The position numbers were made by a program, and so were the translations under genes. Positions 32,441 to 36,226 of a stretch of DNA of 36,226 nucleotides are shown here, one piece after another. This DNA comes from Anabaena sp. UHCC 0204 (GTDB taxonomy: Bacteria > Cyanobacteriota > Cyanobacteriia > Cyanobacteriales > Nostocaceae). Below the pieces are notes generated by a model. That model was not told the origin of the DNA, did not search any database, and saw only the letters and a list, made by a program, of their open reading frames with translations. The first letter of the stretch is position 1; the number at the start of each line of letters is the position of its first letter. The DNA lies in NCBI RefSeq assembly GCF_009711975.1, contig NZ_VIKW01000041.1, positions 1 to 36,226 of the forward strand, in the 5' to 3' direction.

Positions 32441-32452
32441 AGGGTAACAAAA

Positions 32453-33319
32453 GTGAAATTAGCAGTTTACGGAAAAGGTGGAATCGGCAAATCTACAACC
32501 AGTTGTAATATCTCTGTCGCCCTAGCTAAACGCGGTAAAAAAGTATTACAAATTGGCTGTGATCCCAAGCATGACAGCACCTTTACCCTCACCGGGTTTT
32601 TGATTCCCACCATTATTGACACACTGCAAGAAAAAGATTATCACTACGAAGACGTTTGGCCAGAAGATGTAATTTACAAAGGCTACGGCGGTGTTGATTG
32701 CGTTGAAGCAGGTGGACCTCCAGCCGGGGCTGGCTGTGGTGGTTATGTAGTTGGGGAAACAGTCAAATTATTAAAAGAACTTAATGCTTTTGATGAATAT
32801 GATGTAATTTTATTTGACGTACTTGGTGACGTTGTATGTGGTGGCTTTGCTGCACCGTTAAATTATGCAGATTATTGTCTAATTGTTACAGATAATGGCT
32901 TTGATGCCTTATTTGCTGCCAACCGGATTGCCGCTTCCGTCCGTGAAAAAGCCCGGACTCACCCCTTACGTCTAGCCGGCTTAATCGGTAATCGTACCTC
33001 CAAGCGTGACTTAATTGATAAATATATAGAAGCCGTACCCATGCCAGTTTTAGAGGTATTGCCTTTGATTGAAGATATCCGCGTTTCCCGCGTCAAAGGC
33101 AAAACTTTGTTTGAAATGGCAGAGTCAGATCCTTCCCTGAGCTACGTTTGCGACTATTACCTAAATATTGCTGATCAAATTCTGGCACAACCAGAAGGTG
33201 TTGTACCAAACGACACTCCTGATCGTGAACTTTTTTCTCTATTGTCAGATTTTTATCTCAATCCAGTAAAAGTTAAAGCCACAAATGCTGAAGAGGAACT
33301 AGACTTGATGATTGTATAA
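32453..33319 (+). CDS. chlL: light-independent protochlorophyllide reductase, iron-sulfur ATP-binding subunit
   Basis: ChlL, 288 aa from the GTG at 32453. This start is chosen because the family begins [15 protein letters not shown] here and GAGGG lies about 8 bases upstream; the open frame upstream (to 32345) is not conserved sequence. ChlL is the NifH-like homodimeric reductase that passes electrons to ChlN-ChlB with ATP hydrolysis, so chlorophyllide forms without light. Visible: P-loop GKGGIGKST (7-15), CDPKHDST (36-43), and the cluster cysteines C95 (AGAGCGG) and C129 (DVVCGGF), which bridge one 4Fe-4S between subunits. It is oxygen-sensitive. It is first in the chlL-DUF5331-chlN group. 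Confidence 0.97.
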   Translation: MKLAVYGKGGIGKSTTSCNISVALAKRGKKVLQIGCDPKHDSTFTLTGFLIPTIIDTLQEKDYHYEDVWPEDVIYKGYGGVDCVEAGGPPAGAGCGGYVVGETVKLLKELNAFDEYDVILFDVLGDVVCGGFAAPLNYADYCLIVTDNGFDALFAANRIAASVREKARTHPLRLAGLIGNRTSKRDLIDKYIEAVPMPVLEVLPLIEDIRVSRVKGKTLFEMAESDPSLSYVCDYYLNIADQILAQPEGVVPNDTPDRELFSLLSDFYLNPVKVKATNAEEELDLMIV

Positions 33320-33345
33320 AACATTTTACCTCTCAGGATGGGCAT

Positions 33346-34209
33346 ATGGCTTTTTTTGATAGTTTTACCGATTCACTCAAACAAAAGTGGTTGCAATTCT
33401 TTCAAGCTAATCGTGAATGGATTACCCTCCAGATGACAGTTGAATCAGTTTATACTCCTGATGGCGGTAAACGACCGTCTTCTTACCTCATCCTGGGAGT
33501 AGTCAATGCTCTAGAACCGAAATTAGCCCAGCTAATGTTTCCCTTTGCCAAACTCAATCCAGATGCGGATACTTTAATTGAAGTTCTAGATTTGAATTTT
33601 GATCCAGATATTGCCCTGGGTAATAGTATCAGTCCGACTGTAGAACCAGCGATGTATTCCCGTCCGCCGGCTGTGGTAATGGAAGAGGTATCTGAACCTG
33701 AAGAGGAATCCTTTCCAGTGACTGATATCAGTATCAATGGTTTGGGAGAAGAGACACAAGAATCTTGGGCTGTAGAGAGCGATGATGACGGCTTTGGGGA
33801 AATTTCTTTATCCGATGAAGATATTACCAATGAGTCAGAAGAATCATTAGGTGATTTTGGTGAAGTCTCCTTTGATGCTATGTCTTTAACTGATGAAAGC
33901 GATGATCAGGGTTTCAACGCGATCGCTTCAGAAGATGACAATGCTTTTGGAGAAATAGCCGAAAATGCTTTTGGGGAAATTGATGAAAATGCTTTTACTG
34001 GGCTGAATTTATCGGAAGAAAATGGATTTGATGCCCTCAGTACATCCGAAGAAAGTGGATTTGATGCCCTCAGTACATCTGAAGAAAATGGATTTGATGA
34101 TGTAGTCTCGGACATCTGGGGTAACGAAAATAACGATTTGTTAATGGAAGAACTGCCATCTGAGGTTTTTGATGAATCAGAAATGGCTCGTCTCTTCCCC
34201 AACAATTAA
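33346..34209 (+). CDS. DUF5331 domain protein between chlL and chlN
   Basis: A 287-aa protein of the DUF5331 family, seen between chlL and chlN in Nostocales. The N-terminal 110 residues are globular (FTDSLKQKWLQFFQANREWI, then LGVVNALEPKLAQLMFPFA). The rest is very acidic and low in complexity, with repeated units of the form SEE(N/S)GFDALST at about 223-247 and AFGEI at about 204-218. No cofactor-binding cysteines are present, so it is not a reductase subunit. Its fixed position suggests a link with the complex, perhaps assembly or protection, but this is inferred from location only. It begins 26 bp after the chlL stop, with AGGATG before the ATG. Confidence 0.85.
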   Translation: MAFFDSFTDSLKQKWLQFFQANREWITLQMTVESVYTPDGGKRPSSYLILGVVNALEPKLAQLMFPFAKLNPDADTLIEVLDLNFDPDIALGNSISPTVEPAMYSRPPAVVMEEVSEPEEESFPVTDISINGLGEETQESWAVESDDDGFGEISLSDEDITNESEESLGDFGEVSFDAMSLTDESDDQGFNAIASEDDNAFGEIAENAFGEIDENAFTGLNLSEENGFDALSTSEESGFDALSTSEENGFDDVVSDIWGNENNDLLMEELPSEVFDESEMARLFPNN

Positions 34210-34227
34210 TTGTTGAAAGCAGAATTT

Positions 34228-34345
34228 AGGTGATAGGTGACAGGTGACAAGTGACAGGGAAGAAAGTAGGGGGAAATAAATAACCCAATCACCAACCCTT
34301 CGGCTACGCTCAGGGCAAGTCACCAATCACCAATCACCACTCATC
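34228..34345. repeat. GGTGACA and CACCAAT heptamer repeats around a dispersed GC-rich block
   Basis: GGTGATA/GGTGACA/AGTGACA units at 34228-34259 and CACCAAC/CACCAAT units at 34288-34341 are interrupted by CTTCGGCTACGCTCAGGGC. They take up most of the 175-bp gap between the DUF5331 gene and chlN, so transcription of chlN from chlL has to pass through this array. Confidence 0.8.
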
Positions 34346-34369
34346 TGCTTGACAAGCTAAAAAAATTAA

Positions 34370-35788
<1,419 letters not shown>

Positions 35789-35807
35789 GTTTTTTCGGCA
35801 ATTTTAA

Positions 35808-35837
35808 GGGCGGACTTTTTAGTTCGTCCTTTTTTTA
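35808..35837 (+). terminator. rho-independent terminator after chlN
   Basis: The stem GGGCGGAC / GTTCGTCC (8 bp with two G-T pairs) with loop TTTTTA is followed immediately by eight T residues. It lies 20 bases beyond the chlN stop codon. This is the clearest intrinsic terminator in the window. Confidence 0.88.
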
Positions 35838-35844
35838 TGAAATA

Positions 35845-35875
35845 ACGAACCGCAGAGGACGCAGAGGAAAAGAAG
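35845..35875. repeat. CGCAGAGGA short repeat
   Basis: ACGAACCGCAGAGGACGCAG then AGGAAAAG contains two CGCAGAGGA-like units. It resembles the left end of repeat copy A at 20712-20735 (CGCAGAGGCGCAGAGAGGAG), so it is another example of a dispersed motif. Confidence 0.6.
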
Positions 35876-35920
35876 AAGGATATTATAATTTTGGTAAGTT
35901 GAAAGTAAGGAGTAAAATTT

Positions 35921-36226
35921 ATGAGAATGTGGTCTTATTTGGTTGTTTCTGTAATTTTATTCGGTGGTGTTAATGCTGTAATTCCACCTGCGAAAGCTGA
36001 GGAAGTTTGTAAAGTGACTGACCCTACAGGTACTCCTTTGAATGTAAGAGATGTACCCAATGGTCGAATTATAAATCAATTGAAAAATGGCAAGGAAGTT
36101 TATATTATTGAAATAATTTATGATAATAAAAGAAGACCTTGGGCAAAAATATCTGGTTATCATAATGGCAAATATAGAGTTTGGGGTTGGGTATTTAGAG
36201 AATTTGTTAGTTGCTACAATCGCTAA
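35921..36226 (+). CDS. secreted SH3b-domain protein
   Basis: A 101-aa exported protein. Residues 1-26 form a signal peptide (VVSVILFGGVNAVIPPAKA, cleavage likely AKA/EE). The rest is one bacterial SH3 domain (about 32-98), with LNVRDVPNGRIINQLKNGKE as the canonical start and WGWVFREFVSC as the end. Two cysteines (about 30 and 98) could form a disulfide. Such domains often bind cell-wall peptides or polysaccharide. A good AAGGAG ribosome site at 35907-35912 precedes the ATG. The stop codon is the last three bases of the window, so the gene is complete. Confidence 0.9.
   Translation: MRMWSYLVVSVILFGGVNAVIPPAKAEEVCKVTDPTGTPLNVRDVPNGRIINQLKNGKEVYIIEIIYDNKRRPWAKISGYHNGKYRVWGWVFREFVSCYNR

Noticed and set aside
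32345-32452. N-terminal extension of ChlL starting at TTG
   Set aside because: The family begins at [10 protein letters not shown], and a GAGGG ribosome site precedes the GTG at 32453; the upstream residues look like translated leader.
33483-34205. Minus-strand ORFs (115 and 99 aa) opposite the DUF5331 gene
   Set aside because: They are Ser-rich mirror images of acidic repeats (GAA/GAT codons read as TTC/ATC and TCA) and have no independent support.

Overview
The window looks like chromosome from a filamentous, heterocyst-type cyanobacterium (order Nostocales; Nostoc, Anabaena or Dolichospermum-like). The evidence is HIP1 octamers (GCGATCGC) inside many genes, the chlL/chlN genes for dark chlorophyll synthesis, several cyanobacteria-restricted families (CRR6, DUF760, DUF3685/Ycf55, DUF5331, TIGR02450), a FurC/PerR-like regulator, and large amounts of heptanucleotide tandem repeat (STRR) between genes. 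The genus cannot be fixed from this sequence alone. No rRNA, tRNA, CRISPR array or intact transposase gene was seen.

Layout. 1-6.9 kb is core: a LysM/M23 murein hydrolase, an HhoA/HtrA-type protease, DUF760, scpB, ispD, a GT9-like glycosyltransferase, the CRR6 NDH-1 assembly factor and a Fur-family regulator. 7-15 kb has a 1012-aa NACHT/STAND-like NTPase ending in pentapeptide repeats. It is divergent from a response regulator with a DUF3685 domain whose receiver looks degenerate. Then come a flavoprotein that has lost the usual disulfide-reductase catalytic residues, a CobD/CobC-like PLP enzyme and HU. 15-20.7 kb has an unrecognised 453-aa protein, a Uma2-family protein, a Cas4/AddB-like Fe-S nuclease, a phosphohexomutase and a LapA-domain protein.

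20.7-24.4 kb is the most accessory stretch: a ParE/ParD-like toxin-antitoxin pair divergent from an Rpn-type nuclease, bracketed by two copies of a palindromic repeat. Next are two overlapping genes for membrane/coiled-coil proteins and a small zinc-ribbon-like protein, none of which I recognise. 24.4-36.2 kb returns to core genes: a cyanophycinase-like S51 peptidase, a GT4 glycosyltransferase, lepA, a lone ribbon-helix-helix protein, a GAF histidine kinase without a partner regulator, a TIGR02450 Trp-rich protein, chlL - DUF5331 - chlN with a clear terminator, and a secreted SH3b protein.

How the genes connect. ChlL and ChlN are two of the three subunits of light-independent protochlorophyllide reductase; chlB is not in the window. 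CRR6 serves the photosynthetic NDH-1 complex, IspD the plastid-type isoprenoid pathway, and ScpB and HU chromosome structure. The best candidates for undescribed biology are the overlapping coiled-coil membrane pair with its neighbours (22.3-24.2 kb), the pseudo-oxidoreductase at 12.0-13.5 kb, the NTPase/pentapeptide protein with its divergent pseudo-receiver neighbour, and the repeat that serves as a bidirectional terminator at two successive convergent junctions.
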